From contig NZ_DAMBYD010000012.1 in the NCBI RefSeq assembly GCF_032051575.1, positions 50,929-114,928 of the forward strand: a DNA stretch of 64,000 nt, given 5' to 3'. The notes under the pieces are model-generated. The model did no database searches. It was not told where the DNA came from and worked only from the letters and a program-made list of their open reading frames with translations. Position numbers and translations under genes: made by a program. This stretch comes from Aminipila sp032051575. Lineage in GTDB: Bacteria; Bacillota; Clostridia; Peptostreptococcales; Anaerovoracaceae. Numbering within the stretch: position 1 is the stretch's first letter; every line of letters begins with the position of its first letter. Shown piece after piece: positions 35,324 to 44,110 of this stretch.

Positions 35324-36682
35324 ATGCTGAATATGACAGACATCATGGAAACCATCACCATGATACAAGACGAAAACTTGGACATACGAACGATTACTAT
35401 GGGTATATCACTACTTGACTGCTGTGACAGTGATATTGATAAATCTTGTGAAAAGGTTTATAACAAAATATATAACTACGCGAAGGACTTAGTAAAAACT
35501 GGAGAAGATATAGAAAAAACATATGGTATTCCTATCGTGAACAAAAGAATTTCTGTAACGCCTATTGCTATGCTTGTTGGAGCCTCTGGCGGGGATCCTG
35601 TTAAATATGCTAAGACTTTAGATAAAGTTGCAAAGGAAGTAGGCGTAAACTTTATTGGCGGTTTTTCTGCTCTAGTACACAAAGGTTTCTCTCCTGGAGA
35701 TAAAGCATTGATCGAAGCAATTCCAAGAGCACTAGCTGAAACCGATTTTGTTTGTTCCTCTATAAATATTGGTTCCACAAAAGCTGGTATAAACATGGAT
35801 GCTGTAAAACTTATGGGAGGCGTAGTTAAAGCCGCTGCAGAGGCAACTAAAGATAATCAGTGCATTGGTGCTGCAAAACTTGTAGTTTTCTGTAATGCTC
35901 CTGAAGACAATCCTTTTATGGCAGGCGCTTTCCATGGTCCTGGAGAACCTGACTGTGTTCTAAATGTTGGTGTCTCAGGTCCTGGCGTAGTACGTGCGGC
36001 ACTTGCAAAGATGCCTGACGATGCAGATTTAACTGAAATTGCTGATATGATTAAGAAAACAGCCTTTAAAATTACTCGTATGGGACAACTGGTTGGTACG
36101 GAAGCATCAAAACGTCTTGGTGTACCTTTCGGCATTATCGACTTGTCTTTAGCGCCAACACCAGCAATTGGTGACTCTGTTGCTTATATATTAGAAGAAA
36201 TTGGTCTTGAGCAATGTGGTACGCACGGCACAACAGCTGCACTTGCTATGCTTAACGATGCCGTAAAAAAAGGTGGTGTAATGGCATCATCAAACGTAGG
36301 TGGTTTATCTGGTGCATTTATTCCAGTTACAGAAGATGCTGGAATGATAGCAGCCGCAAGAGCTGGCGTTCTGTCTATTGAAAAGCTTGAAGCAATGACT
36401 GCTGTTTGCTCTGTTGGTCTTGACATGATTGTTATTCCTGGAGATACTCCTCCTGAAGTAATATCTGCCATCATAGCCGACGAAGCAGCTATAGGCATGG
36501 TTAACTCGAAAACTACTGCTGTAAGAGTTATTCCTGCTGTAGGTTTAAAAGAGGGAGAAGAATTAGACTTTGGTGGACTTCTAGGAAATGGTCCCGTAAT
36601 GAAGTTAAACCCTAAATCTCCTGCTAAAATGATTAACCGAGGAGGAAGAATTCCTGCGCCTCTTCAGAGCTTAAAAAATTAA
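35324..36682 (+). CDS. PFL family protein (DUF711/UPF0210)
   Basis: The 452-residue protein belongs to the DUF711/UPF0210 family with the fold of glycyl-radical enzymes (PFL-like), as shown by the length and segments such as VNFIGGFSALVHKGFSPGD, FCNAPEDNPFMAGAFHGPGEPDC and RIPAPLQSLKN at the C-terminus. No glycyl-radical consensus or activity is known. It is paired with the ACT protein, implying amino-acid-sensitive function. A bidirectional terminator follows. Confidence 0.92.
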   Translation: MLNMTDIMETITMIQDENLDIRTITMGISLLDCCDSDIDKSCEKVYNKIYNYAKDLVKTGEDIEKTYGIPIVNKRISVTPIAMLVGASGGDPVKYAKTLDKVAKEVGVNFIGGFSALVHKGFSPGDKALIEAIPRALAETDFVCSSINIGSTKAGINMDAVKLMGGVVKAAAEATKDNQCIGAAKLVVFCNAPEDNPFMAGAFHGPGEPDCVLNVGVSGPGVVRAALAKMPDDADLTEIADMIKKTAFKITRMGQLVGTEASKRLGVPFGIIDLSLAPTPAIGDSVAYILEEIGLEQCGTHGTTAALAMLNDAVKKGGVMASSNVGGLSGAFIPVTEDAGMIAAARAGVLSIEKLEAMTAVCSVGLDMIVIPGDTPPEVISAIIADEAAIGMVNSKTTAVRVIPAVGLKEGEELDFGGLLGNGPVMKLNPKSPAKMINRGGRIPAPLQSLKN

Positions 36683-36696
36683 TAGATATAAATTAA

Positions 36697-36726
36697 AAAT
36701 GCTAAGGATTTTATCCTTAGCATTTT
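36697..36726. terminator. Bidirectional terminator between the PFL and zinc-ribbon genes
   Basis: The stem GCTAAGGAT/ATCCTTAGC with a 3-base loop is flanked by A5 and T5, so it can stop both converging transcripts. Confidence 0.9.
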
Positions 36727-36751
36727 TGCAGAGTAAATTGTTTATTTATAG

Positions 36752-36961
36752 TTAACCCATTAGGAAATCTAAAATATTCCAACCAGTAGAAGCTCCTACC
36801 TTATATAATTCTGTGTAGCCACACTGGGTACAACTAATAGTCACAAATTTCTTATTCTGAACATCAAAAATTTTAGCAAAATTTCCTCCTGTAGCTTGAA
36901 ACTGATCATGCTCATATTGCTGACATCCACACTTAGGACATATATATTGTTTCTTTTCCAT
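36752..36961 (-). CDS. Small zinc-ribbon protein
   Basis: The 69-residue protein has two Cys pairs, CPKCGC near 9-14 and CTQCGY near 44-49, the spacing of a zinc ribbon of the nucleic-acid-binding type. The C-terminus (GASTGWNILDFLMG) is amphipathic. Homologues annotated as zinc-ribbon domain proteins exist in clostridia; no function is known. A strong AGGAGG ribosome site precedes the ATG. Confidence 0.85.
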   Translation of the reverse strand: MEKKQYICPKCGCQQYEHDQFQATGGNFAKIFDVQNKKFVTISCTQCGYTELYKVGASTGWNILDFLMG

Positions 36962-37061
36962 TATTGAATTCCTCCTTTATATATTTTAAGGTAATTATAT
37001 TCTTATTTATCGGATCATTATATCACCTTATTCTTAATGAATTATTAACAGCAGGTTAATA

Positions 37062-37742
37062 TTACATGAACATACATAAAAAAATCGGAATAAATATTGC
37101 GGGTAAATAATTCATAACTTTTAACTGAGTAACCCCTAAAATATTTAAGCCTAACGCTATAATAAGTAATGAGCCTACGCATGTCATTTCTGCAATAACA
37201 TAATCCCCTAAATACGGAGATACATACTGTGCAAGCAGTACTATACTTCCTTGGAAAACTAATACAAAACCTGCTGACAGCAGCACTCCAACTCCAAGAG
37301 CAGATGCAAAAATAAGCGACGAAATAAAATCTAAAAAAGATTTTGTCATAAGCATTTCATAATCTCCCTGGAGTCCTGCTCTGAGTGATCCAACTATAGT
37401 CATAGCACCTACACAAAACAATAAACTTGCTGTTACAAAACCCTCTGCTACAGAAACCTCATCTCCTGACTTTTTAAATTTACTTTCTAATTTTTCTGCA
37501 AAATTATTTAGTCTTTTATCTAAATCCAGACCTTGCCCTATAATAGAACCAATAACAATAGATAAAATTAAAACTAAGGTATTTTGCCCTTTTAAAGAAC
37601 CTGTAATTCCGATATAAATAGTACACAGTGCCAAACCTTTCATGACAATGTCTCTTATGCTATCAGGAATTCCTTCTTTTAAAATCAATCCAACCGTACT
37701 GCCCACTAGAACTGCTATGGTATTTATAATAACTGCAAACAT
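37062..37742 (-). CDS. DUF554 family membrane protein
   Basis: The 226-residue protein has about seven membrane helices and the DUF554 hallmarks VGSTVGLILKEGIPDSI at the start and FVTASLLFCVGAMTIVGSLRAGLQGDYEML in the middle. Relatives are called YdfK in Bacillus; a transport role is suspected but unproven. It has its own promoter (TTGACA-17-AATAAA) embedded in a region dense in DnaA-box-like sites. Confidence 0.88.
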   Translation of the reverse strand: MFAVIINTIAVLVGSTVGLILKEGIPDSIRDIVMKGLALCTIYIGITGSLKGQNTLVLILSIVIGSIIGQGLDLDKRLNNFAEKLESKFKKSGDEVSVAEGFVTASLLFCVGAMTIVGSLRAGLQGDYEMLMTKSFLDFISSLIFASALGVGVLLSAGFVLVFQGSIVLLAQYVSPYLGDYVIAEMTCVGSLLIIALGLNILGVTQLKVMNYLPAIFIPIFLCMFM

Positions 37743-37769
37743 TAATTTTGCCTCCTTTTATTTAAATCG

Positions 37770-37944
37770 TTTTCCACAGCCCATAAATGCTAGTATTTTA
37801 AACAATTCGTCACTTTTCCACATAGTTCGCAAAAATTGTATACAATTTTATCCCATGCTGCATGTGAATAACTTTTTCCCTTGACTCCATTGATTCTACT
37901 TTATTCTAGCTTTTTTTACATTTGTCAACAGCAAGTTATCCACA
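37770..37944. promoter_or_regulatory. Cluster of four DnaA-box-like 9-mers around the DUF554 promoter
   Basis: TTTTCCACA occurs at 37770-37778 and 37814-37822. TGTGAATAA (reverse complement TTATTCACA) occurs at 37863-37871, and TTATCCACA at 37936-37944. Two match the TTATNCACA consensus exactly and two differ by one base. The promoter TTGACA (37928-37923), 17-base spacer, AATAAA (37905-37900) lies among them. No dnaA or AT-rich unwinding region is recognisable nearby, so this is more likely a DnaA-titration or regulatory site than oriC. Confidence 0.5.
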
Positions 37945-38018
37945 GATTTCTTTCATTCATTTTTACGATATTTTTTCAAAAAACACTTGACATTCGACAG
38001 CAAATTTTTTCCTTTATT

Positions 38019-38963
38019 TTATACTAATTTTCCTGCAATTTCTTCAATCTTTTTTAATCTATGATTCATACCCGATTTCTTTAATGGCGGCTCCATCATA
38101 TCCGCTAATTCCTGTAACGTTGCATCCGGATTATCTAATCGAAGCAATGCAACTTCTTTTAATTTATCATTTAAAAAATCCAATCCTTTTCTTTCCTCAA
38201 TTTTTCTTATGGCTTCAACTTGCTTTTCAGAAGCATTTAATGTTTTATCTAAATTCGCACTATCACAATTATTTATCCGATTTGTTTTGTTACGCATTTC
38301 TTTCATTATTCGTGTATCTTCAAACTTAAGTAACTGTCCGTGTGCCTTTAATATATTTAAAATGTCTACTATCTGCTCGGATTCCTTCACATAGACCACA
38401 TAACTTTTCTTTCTTTTTACTTGCTTTGCATGTAAACCAACAAAGCTATTAATCAATTTTTTACAATCATTTGATAAGGTCTGAGTGCTGCAAACAAATT
38501 CCATATGATATCCTTTCTCTGGATCACTGATTGTACCTGAACCTAAAAAAACTCCCCTTAGATACGATTTTCTACAGCACTTGGTTTTAATTAATCCTTC
38601 ATAAATCCCATCACTTATGAAATTCATTCCTTCTTTAACCATAAGGATTCCAGTTTCACGCAAAATCTGCTCACTGCGTTCCTCTGGACCTATAGTAAGT
38701 AAATACACATGCCCTTTTTTTAAAGTAGTGCTCTGACCTATTTCTAGATTTGCATCTACATCAAAATAGTCCTTAATTATTTTTTTAAAATGTCTGGCAG
38801 CTGCAGGATTCTCTGTAGTTATTATAATTGTAAATTTGCCGCCACCAGCAAGTCTTATACTTCCACACATACGAACAAAACCTGCAATCTCAGCAAGCAT
38901 GCAGCATTTTTTTCCTTGCTCTAACCGAGCCAGTTCATTTTTTGTATCTACTGAAAATGACAT
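38019..38963 (-). CDS. whiA: Sporulation/cell-division regulator WhiA
   Basis: The 314-residue protein has the degenerate LAGLIDADG-endonuclease-like N-terminal domain (AEIAGFVRMCGSIRLAGG, and KCCRKSYLRGVFLGSGTISDPEKGYHMEF) and a C-terminal helix-turn-helix (RLDNPDATLQELADMMEPPLKKSGMNHRLKK). In Firmicutes it affects chromosome segregation and cell division. In most relatives it follows rapZ and yvcK; here kce separates it from rapZ. Confidence 0.95.
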   Translation of the reverse strand: MSFSVDTKNELARLEQGKKCCMLAEIAGFVRMCGSIRLAGGGKFTIIITTENPAAARHFKKIIKDYFDVDANLEIGQSTTLKKGHVYLLTIGPEERSEQILRETGILMVKEGMNFISDGIYEGLIKTKCCRKSYLRGVFLGSGTISDPEKGYHMEFVCSTQTLSNDCKKLINSFVGLHAKQVKRKKSYVVYVKESEQIVDILNILKAHGQLLKFEDTRIMKEMRNKTNRINNCDSANLDKTLNASEKQVEAIRKIEERKGLDFLNDKLKEVALLRLDNPDATLQELADMMEPPLKKSGMNHRLKKIEEIAGKLV

Positions 38964-39008
38964 ATTACCCCTCTAACTAAAAAATGTGGCTTCCGCCCCT
39001 CTGCACTT

Positions 39009-39061
39009 CCTTTTTTATATAATAGGAACATTTATCAATATTTCCTATTATATAAAAAAGG
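39009..39061. repeat. Perfect 20-base inverted repeat between kce and whiA
   Basis: Arms 39009-39028 and 39042-39061 are exactly complementary with a 13-base loop; the core reads CCTTTTTTATATAATAGGAA. There is no T-run on either side, so it is not a simple terminator. It may be an RNase III site, a mobile-element footprint, or a barrier separating kce from whiA. Confidence 0.8.
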
Positions 39062-39106
39062 AGCGCCACAAAACTTAATAGCCTGAAGCGCCCCATTAAT
39101 TTATAT

Positions 39107-39931
39107 TTATTTCTGCTTCATTCCTAAGATTTCTCTTGCTTCAGCAGGATTTGCGATTTCTCTTCCAAGAAGCTTTGCAATTTCTACTACCTTAGCAACC
39201 ATTTGTCCATTGCTTTCTGCAAGAACACCTTTTTCCATGTAAAGGTTATCTTCAAAACCAACTCTTACATGTCCACCAAGTGAAATTGTAGCAGCAGCAA
39301 TATGCCATGCATTCTTACCTAAGCCAGTAGCTGTCCAAGTTGAACCTGCTGGAAGACTTTCTGCCATAAATAATAGGTCACGAATTGTCGCAGTCATCTG
39401 AACTCCAAGTACAAAATCAAAGTGCATTGGATGTTCTAATAAACCTTTCTTATCTGCCTTTAATGCAGTATCAATCATGCCCTTATCAAATACTTCTAAT
39501 TCTGGCTTGATTCCTCTTTCCTGCATAATTTTTGCAAAGTTAAAGATAGTGTTGTCTGTATTTACGAAGATATCATCTCCACCAAAATTGCAAGTACCAC
39601 AATCTAATGTAGCAAATTCTGGAGTTGGATTAATTTCAGTCGACTGTAATCTTTCTAAGTCAGTCATACCAACTGCTCCGCCTGTTGAAGGCTGGATGAT
39701 AGCATCTGGGCATTCTTTTCTGATAGCATCAACACATACCTGGAATCTATCCTTACTCTGAGTTGGAGTACCATCATCTTCTCTTACGTGAAGGTGAATT
39801 ACTGAAGCACCTGCATCATAAGCAGATTTTGCTTCTCTAACAATTTCTTCCACTGTGTAAGGAACAGCAGGGTTCTGTTTTTTTGTTACTTCTGCGCCGC
39901 AAATAGCAGCAGCAATTATTAATTTTTCCAT
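39107..39931 (-). CDS. kce: 3-keto-5-aminohexanoate cleavage enzyme (BKACE family)
   Basis: The 274-residue TIM-barrel enzyme condenses 3-keto-5-aminohexanoate with acetyl-CoA to acetoacetate and 3-aminobutyryl-CoA in lysine fermentation. The Zn ligands H46 and H48 (HLHVRE) and the later VGFEDNLY glutamate (about residue 230) are present, along with QPSTGGAVGM. The length matches Kce of lysine fermenters. Other members of the BKACE family act on other beta-keto acids, so the substrate is likely but not certain. It is isolated from kamA/kdd/kal, sitting inside the rapZ-whiA locus. Confidence 0.85.
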   Translation of the reverse strand: MEKLIIAAAICGAEVTKKQNPAVPYTVEEIVREAKSAYDAGASVIHLHVREDDGTPTQSKDRFQVCVDAIRKECPDAIIQPSTGGAVGMTDLERLQSTEINPTPEFATLDCGTCNFGGDDIFVNTDNTIFNFAKIMQERGIKPELEVFDKGMIDTALKADKKGLLEHPMHFDFVLGVQMTATIRDLLFMAESLPAGSTWTATGLGKNAWHIAAATISLGGHVRVGFEDNLYMEKGVLAESNGQMVAKVVEIAKLLGREIANPAEAREILGMKQK

Positions 39932-40018
39932 AAGTATTTTCCTCCTAAATTAATCAATAAATAAAAATTCAGCATAGCCAATCTCTCAGCATGAAACTAG
40001 CCAATATATAGTATACCA

Positions 40019-40864
40019 CTAGAGGTCCCTATGCTCAATAGTTATTCGTAAACCTTGTTCTTTTAATTTTTTAGCAAACACATTTGCCATGGTTACAGAT
40101 CTATGCTGTCCCCCTGTGCAGCCAAAAGCAAGATTTAGATGATACTTTCCTTCCCTTATATAACAAGGTATCATTTCAGTTATCATCTTATCAACATTTT
40201 CAATAAAGCTTTGACTTTCTGGAAATTTTAATACATAATCCTGAATTTTTTTGCTGTTTCCAGTTAACTTTTTTAAACTTGGTACATAATACGGATTTGG
40301 TATAAATCTCATATCAAAAACCATATCTGCCTCAAGTGGTATCCCATGTTTGAATCCAAAAGAAAGAATATTTATGATAAATCCGACTTCTTCACCTGTA
40401 GTAAAAATATCTTTTATCTCTTGTCTAAGTTTGGCTGACTTCATATTGGAAGTATCTATAACAAAATCGGATACACTCCTAATTTCCTTTAAAACCTCAC
40501 GTTCTCTTCTTAAACCAGATAATGTTTCCCCACCTTCAGCTAAAGGATGTTGTCTTCTAGTTTCGTTAAACCTTCTTATCAGAACTTCATCCGATGCCTC
40601 TAAGAAAAGCACTTTATAATTGAGCCCCATCAATTTTAAGTCCTGCAAACAAGGTTTTATTTCATCAAAAAATTCGCCGCCACGAATATCTGTAACAAAA
40701 GCAGCTTTTTCTATGGAGCTTTTTTCGTTCATTGCTAAAGTAATAAAATTTTTAATAAGGGCTGGTGGCATATTATCGATACAATAATACCCTAAATCCT
40801 CCAAGCAGTTAGCTGCCTGAGATTTTCCCGCACCAGATAGCCCGGTTATAATTACTGCTTCCAT
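40019..40864 (-). CDS. rapZ: RNase adapter / nucleotide-binding protein RapZ
   Basis: The 281-residue P-loop protein starts with VIITGLSGAGKS (Walker A 8-15). It has the Walker B-like VLFLEASDEVLIRRFNETRRQHPL and the C-terminal FGCTGGQHRSVTMA, the RapZ hallmarks. In E. coli RapZ guides decay of glmZ; in Firmicutes (YvcJ) it affects competence and envelope homeostasis. It follows the PHP gene by 7 bases. Confidence 0.95.
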   Translation of the reverse strand: MEAVIITGLSGAGKSQAANCLEDLGYYCIDNMPPALIKNFITLAMNEKSSIEKAAFVTDIRGGEFFDEIKPCLQDLKLMGLNYKVLFLEASDEVLIRRFNETRRQHPLAEGGETLSGLRREREVLKEIRSVSDFVIDTSNMKSAKLRQEIKDIFTTGEEVGFIINILSFGFKHGIPLEADMVFDMRFIPNPYYVPSLKKLTGNSKKIQDYVLKFPESQSFIENVDKMITEMIPCYIREGKYHLNLAFGCTGGQHRSVTMANVFAKKLKEQGLRITIEHRDL

Positions 40865-40871
40865 TATAGCT

Positions 40872-41600
40872 CTATATCCTTTCTATATTTACAATTCTAG
40901 CTAAATCTATTCCAGCTTCTATAGCTCTGTCAAGACCTCCTTCAAAATCTCCAACCCTGCTAGGATGATGTGCATCACTACTAATTATAAAACCAACTCC
41001 AGTTAGTGCTGCTGTTTTAATCTCTTCAACGGTTAGATGATCATGCCACGTACTTATCTCCATCAGAGTTCCCTGTTCATCACAGGCTTTTGCTATTTCT
41101 AATATATCAAAAGGACCTTTATCCCCTGGGTGGGTTAATATCTTTAAATTATTTTCGTAAACTGCTTTCACTGCCATCTCTGTATTTTTAGCTCTAAGCC
41201 TTTTTACTGATCTGGTTTCTGCTGAATTATCTTTCCTTTTATGATTGTCCAAAAAATTACTAATGCAGTATCCATTTAGTACTCCATAGTGATACCCCCC
41301 AATAATCATATCGTACTGCAAAAATTCTTGTGGTGTCACATCCAGGCAGGACCCTTTGTTTATAATATTCGCTTCAACCCCCAAAGATATATGGATTTGT
41401 GGGAATTCTTTCTTTAAGCATTCAATCTCTGCTCTCATCTTAGGAACTGCGTTTCTTTTTATGCCATATGTTAAATGTCCTGGACCATGATCCGTTATAG
41501 CAATTTTATTTAATCCTCGGTCCAAAGCTGCTAATACATTTTCCTTTATTGTTCCTTTCCCGTGGGAATATACCGTATGAGTATGCAAATCATACGTCAT
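40872..41600 (-). CDS. PHP-domain phosphoesterase
   Basis: The PHP metal motifs are DLHTHTVYSHGKG (near residue 4 of the chosen start), AITDHGPGHL, LGVEANI, THPGDKG and SSDAHHPSRVGD. Such enzymes hydrolyse phosphate esters, for example histidinol phosphate or nucleotides. I prefer the ATG at 41600 (AAAGGA 6 bases upstream), giving the short N-terminus seen in relatives; GTG at 41642 or ATG at 41657, both coupled to murB, are alternatives. The murB-PHP-rapZ order is common in clostridia. Confidence 0.88.
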   Translation of the reverse strand: MTYDLHTHTVYSHGKGTIKENVLAALDRGLNKIAITDHGPGHLTYGIKRNAVPKMRAEIECLKKEFPQIHISLGVEANIINKGSCLDVTPQEFLQYDMIIGGYHYGVLNGYCISNFLDNHKRKDNSAETRSVKRLRAKNTEMAVKAVYENNLKILTHPGDKGPFDILEIAKACDEQGTLMEISTWHDHLTVEEIKTAALTGVGFIISSDAHHPSRVGDFEGGLDRAIEAGIDLARIVNIERI

Positions 41601-41664
41601 TCTATATCCTTTGTACACTTTAATATCTTTGTCTTCTCTCACTAAACTGCCTCCCATTCTGTGC

Positions 41665-42597
41665 TTAATCGCCTAAGATTCTAACTTCTGGCTCCAATTT
41701 AACACCAAATTTATTAAAAACAGTATTTTGAATAAGCTTCATCAAGTTTAATATGTCTGTGGCTGTAGCTGTTCCATTATTTACAATAAATCCTGCATGT
41801 AATGGTGATACTTGCGCTCCTCCCACACTCAATCCTTTTAGTCCTGAATCTTGTATCAACTTTCCTGCAAAATACCCTTCAGGTCTCTTAAAAAAACTTC
41901 CTGCGCTAGGTAGATTAACTGGCTGCTTTTGATTTCTTCTATCCATAAGTGCCTTCATTTCTGTCGCAATTGCTCTCTTTTCTCCTGTTTTCAATTGAAA
42001 GGTAGCACTAATTATGATATCCCCGTTTTCTTGAAATGTACTGTGTCTATATCCCAATTGCATTTCTTCATTGGAAACTTCATAATCTTTGCCGCCATCT
42101 TTAGTTATAGCTCTTACTGATAGAATTATATCCTTTAATTCACCACCATATGCACCTGCATTCATAAATACACCGCCGCCTACACTACCTGGTATACCAC
42201 TGGCAAATTCCAGCCCAGAAAGTCCATGCTCCATAGCTTCCTTTGCTACTGCTGAGATTTTTGAACCTGCATGCGCAGTAATTATATGATCCTTTACTTC
42301 GATTGAGTTAAAGTTTTCTCCTAATTTAACAATAACCCCTCTATACCCCCCATCCTTTATAAGAATGTTAGAACCGTTGCCTAATATAATATGAGGCACT
42401 TTTTCTTCTGAAAATAAGCGCAATACATTTTTTAGTTCCACTTCACTTTCAACTATTACCATTGCATCTGCATTTCCACCAGTTCTAAAGGATGTATATC
42501 TATTCATAGAAACATTTATATTTATACGTTCTGCTTCCATAATTTTTTCAATTTTTAAACATAATAATTCTATATTAACCTGTTTTTCAGATTTCAT
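41665..42597 (-). CDS. murB: UDP-N-acetylenolpyruvoylglucosamine reductase
   Basis: The 310-residue FAD enzyme reduces UDP-GlcNAc-enolpyruvate to UDP-MurNAc using NADPH. The FAD-binding RYTSFRTGGNADAMV, LGNGSNILIKDGGYRG and GLSGLEFASGIPGSVGGGVFMNAGAYGGE segments are present. The active-site PSAGSFFKRP contains the catalytic serine, and VRILGD ends the protein. It is a type IIb MurB. Its start overlaps the end of the AI-2E permease gene by 11 bases. Confidence 0.96.
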   Translation of the reverse strand: MKSEKQVNIELLCLKIEKIMEAERININVSMNRYTSFRTGGNADAMVIVESEVELKNVLRLFSEEKVPHIILGNGSNILIKDGGYRGVIVKLGENFNSIEVKDHIITAHAGSKISAVAKEAMEHGLSGLEFASGIPGSVGGGVFMNAGAYGGELKDIILSVRAITKDGGKDYEVSNEEMQLGYRHSTFQENGDIIISATFQLKTGEKRAIATEMKALMDRRNQKQPVNLPSAGSFFKRPEGYFAGKLIQDSGLKGLSVGGAQVSPLHAGFIVNNGTATATDILNLMKLIQNTVFNKFGVKLEPEVRILGD

Positions 42598-43822
42598 CTA
42601 GCCAGTTCCTCCCTGTTTCATCGTAATCACTTAAATCCTTATATAAATCTGTATTTAAAGGTAAATTCTTCTTTTTTAATTTATAATCAACTATTCTACT
42701 AAAGTATGCATAGATTATAGCAAAAATTGGTATTCCGACAACCATTCCGACAAACCCGAATAGTCCCCCCCCAATAAGTATTGCAAACATTACCCAAAAA
42801 CTAGGAAGACCTGTAGAATCTCCCAAAATTTTAGGTCCTATTATATTACCATCTATTTGCTGTAATATTAATATAAAAATCACAAAATACAGCCCCTGAA
42901 TAGGGCTTGCTGTCAAAATGATAATAGTCGATGGAATAGCCCCGATAAAAGGTCCAAAAAAAGGGATAATATTCGTTACACCTACTATCACACTTACCAG
43001 CATTATATAGGGCATATGCATGATTGTCATAACAACAAAACAAATCACACCCATAATTGCAGAATCTATCAGCTTACCACTAATAAAACCACTAAATGTT
43101 TTATTAATAAAACGAGCCTCTTGTATAAGCATACGCGCATTTTCTTTTTTTAAAGCAGCAAAAGTCAACTTTTTACTTTGTGCCTTAAATAATTCCTTAC
43201 TATTTAAAAAATATATACAGATTATTATTCCAATAAGAAAATCTTTAAAGAATCTCATTATATCCATTAAACCTGTAGAAACCTGAGCAGCAACAGTCAG
43301 TAACCATGGCAGCACATCATTCTGAAGCCAATCATTTAATTTTAAAGTATAATCTCCCATAAACATTTTAAGAGCTGCATTAATGTCCCTGTTAGAAGAT
43401 AATTTTGCCTCTGCCCAATTCAAAAGCTTTGAAAAACTCTCCGGTGCAGTTCTGACAACACTTATCAGACTGTCTAGCATCTGCGGCAGCACCATGCTGA
43501 CTAAACCACCTACTACTATAAATGCTATAATCATTGTTATCGTCGTACTTAAAACTCTTGAAAAAGTAAGCGCTCTTGGCTTTCCTAGAAACCCATTTAC
43601 ATTTTTATATAAATGCCTTGTGAAAAAATTGTACACAGGACAAAGTAAATATGCAATAACCAATCCATAAACAAACGGCATCAGTATTTTAACGACAACA
43701 TGAATGCCTTCTATGACCCCTGTCAACCGAAATATGGCGAAAAAGAATACTATAGTAGAACATAAAACAATAAAAGCTGTAAGTCCCCATTTTAAATAAG
43801 GACTGTTATAATTAATTTTCAT
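42587..43822 (-). CDS. AI-2E family transporter (permease)
   Basis: The 411-residue membrane protein has about eight helices, the long soluble loop (about 110-185) and the hallmark MLVSVIVGVTNIIPFFGPFIGAIPS and QQIDGNIIGPKILG near the C-terminus. The family includes exporters of AI-2 and Na+/H+ antiporter-like proteins; the substrate is open. It is the first gene of the murB-PHP-rapZ run. Confidence 0.9.
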   Translation of the reverse strand: MKINYNSPYLKWGLTAFIVLCSTIVFFFAIFRLTGVIEGIHVVVKILMPFVYGLVIAYLLCPVYNFFTRHLYKNVNGFLGKPRALTFSRVLSTTITMIIAFIVVGGLVSMVLPQMLDSLISVVRTAPESFSKLLNWAEAKLSSNRDINAALKMFMGDYTLKLNDWLQNDVLPWLLTVAAQVSTGLMDIMRFFKDFLIGIIICIYFLNSKELFKAQSKKLTFAALKKENARMLIQEARFINKTFSGFISGKLIDSAIMGVICFVVMTIMHMPYIMLVSVIVGVTNIIPFFGPFIGAIPSTIIILTASPIQGLYFVIFILILQQIDGNIIGPKILGDSTGLPSFWVMFAILIGGGLFGFVGMVVGIPIFAIIYAYFSRIVDYKLKKKNLPLNTDLYKDLSDYDETGRNWLDEI

Positions 43823-44025
43823 AAATTACTCCACATCAAGTTAGATAAATATAGTAAATTTGTACTATATTAAAGTATATCATATTTTTTTAAATTCAAC
43901 ATTATTTTATATTCTAATCAAGCCTCTTTTTTATCTTAACTCAACTGTCAATTCTTTTATGAATGTATATTTTTTTATCTTTATTCGTGTTTTATAATTT
44001 TTTTGTATATTTATAGAATTTGCCC

Positions 44026-44054
44026 TTGATTTTTGTGTATAATCGTTGTATAAT
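44026..44054 (+). promoter_or_regulatory. argG promoter
   Basis: TTGATT (44026-44031), 17-base spacer, TATAAT (44049-44054). A second TATAAT sits inside the spacer. The argG ATG at 44111 is preceded by TTAGGAGG. Confidence 0.7.
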
Positions 44055-44110
44055 TTTTTCAATTAGTGAATAATTAATATATTTTATGTATAAATTTTAG
44101 GAGGCACAAA

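Noticed and set aside
37770..37944. Chromosomal origin of replication
   Set aside because: DnaA-like boxes are present, but dnaA, dnaN or an obvious unwinding region are not next to it.
39061..39100. GGCGCT repeats as a terminator of kce
   Set aside because: On the minus strand the two copies are direct repeats and do not pair, and there is no T-run.
39961..40010. Imperfect direct repeat TCAGCAT...TAGCCAAT before kce
   Set aside because: Two short copies separated by a few bases overlap the rapZ 3' end; too short and imperfect to interpret.
44060..44090. ArgR/AhrC box upstream of argG
   Set aside because: TGAATAATTA resembles a half box only; the second half is not convincing.
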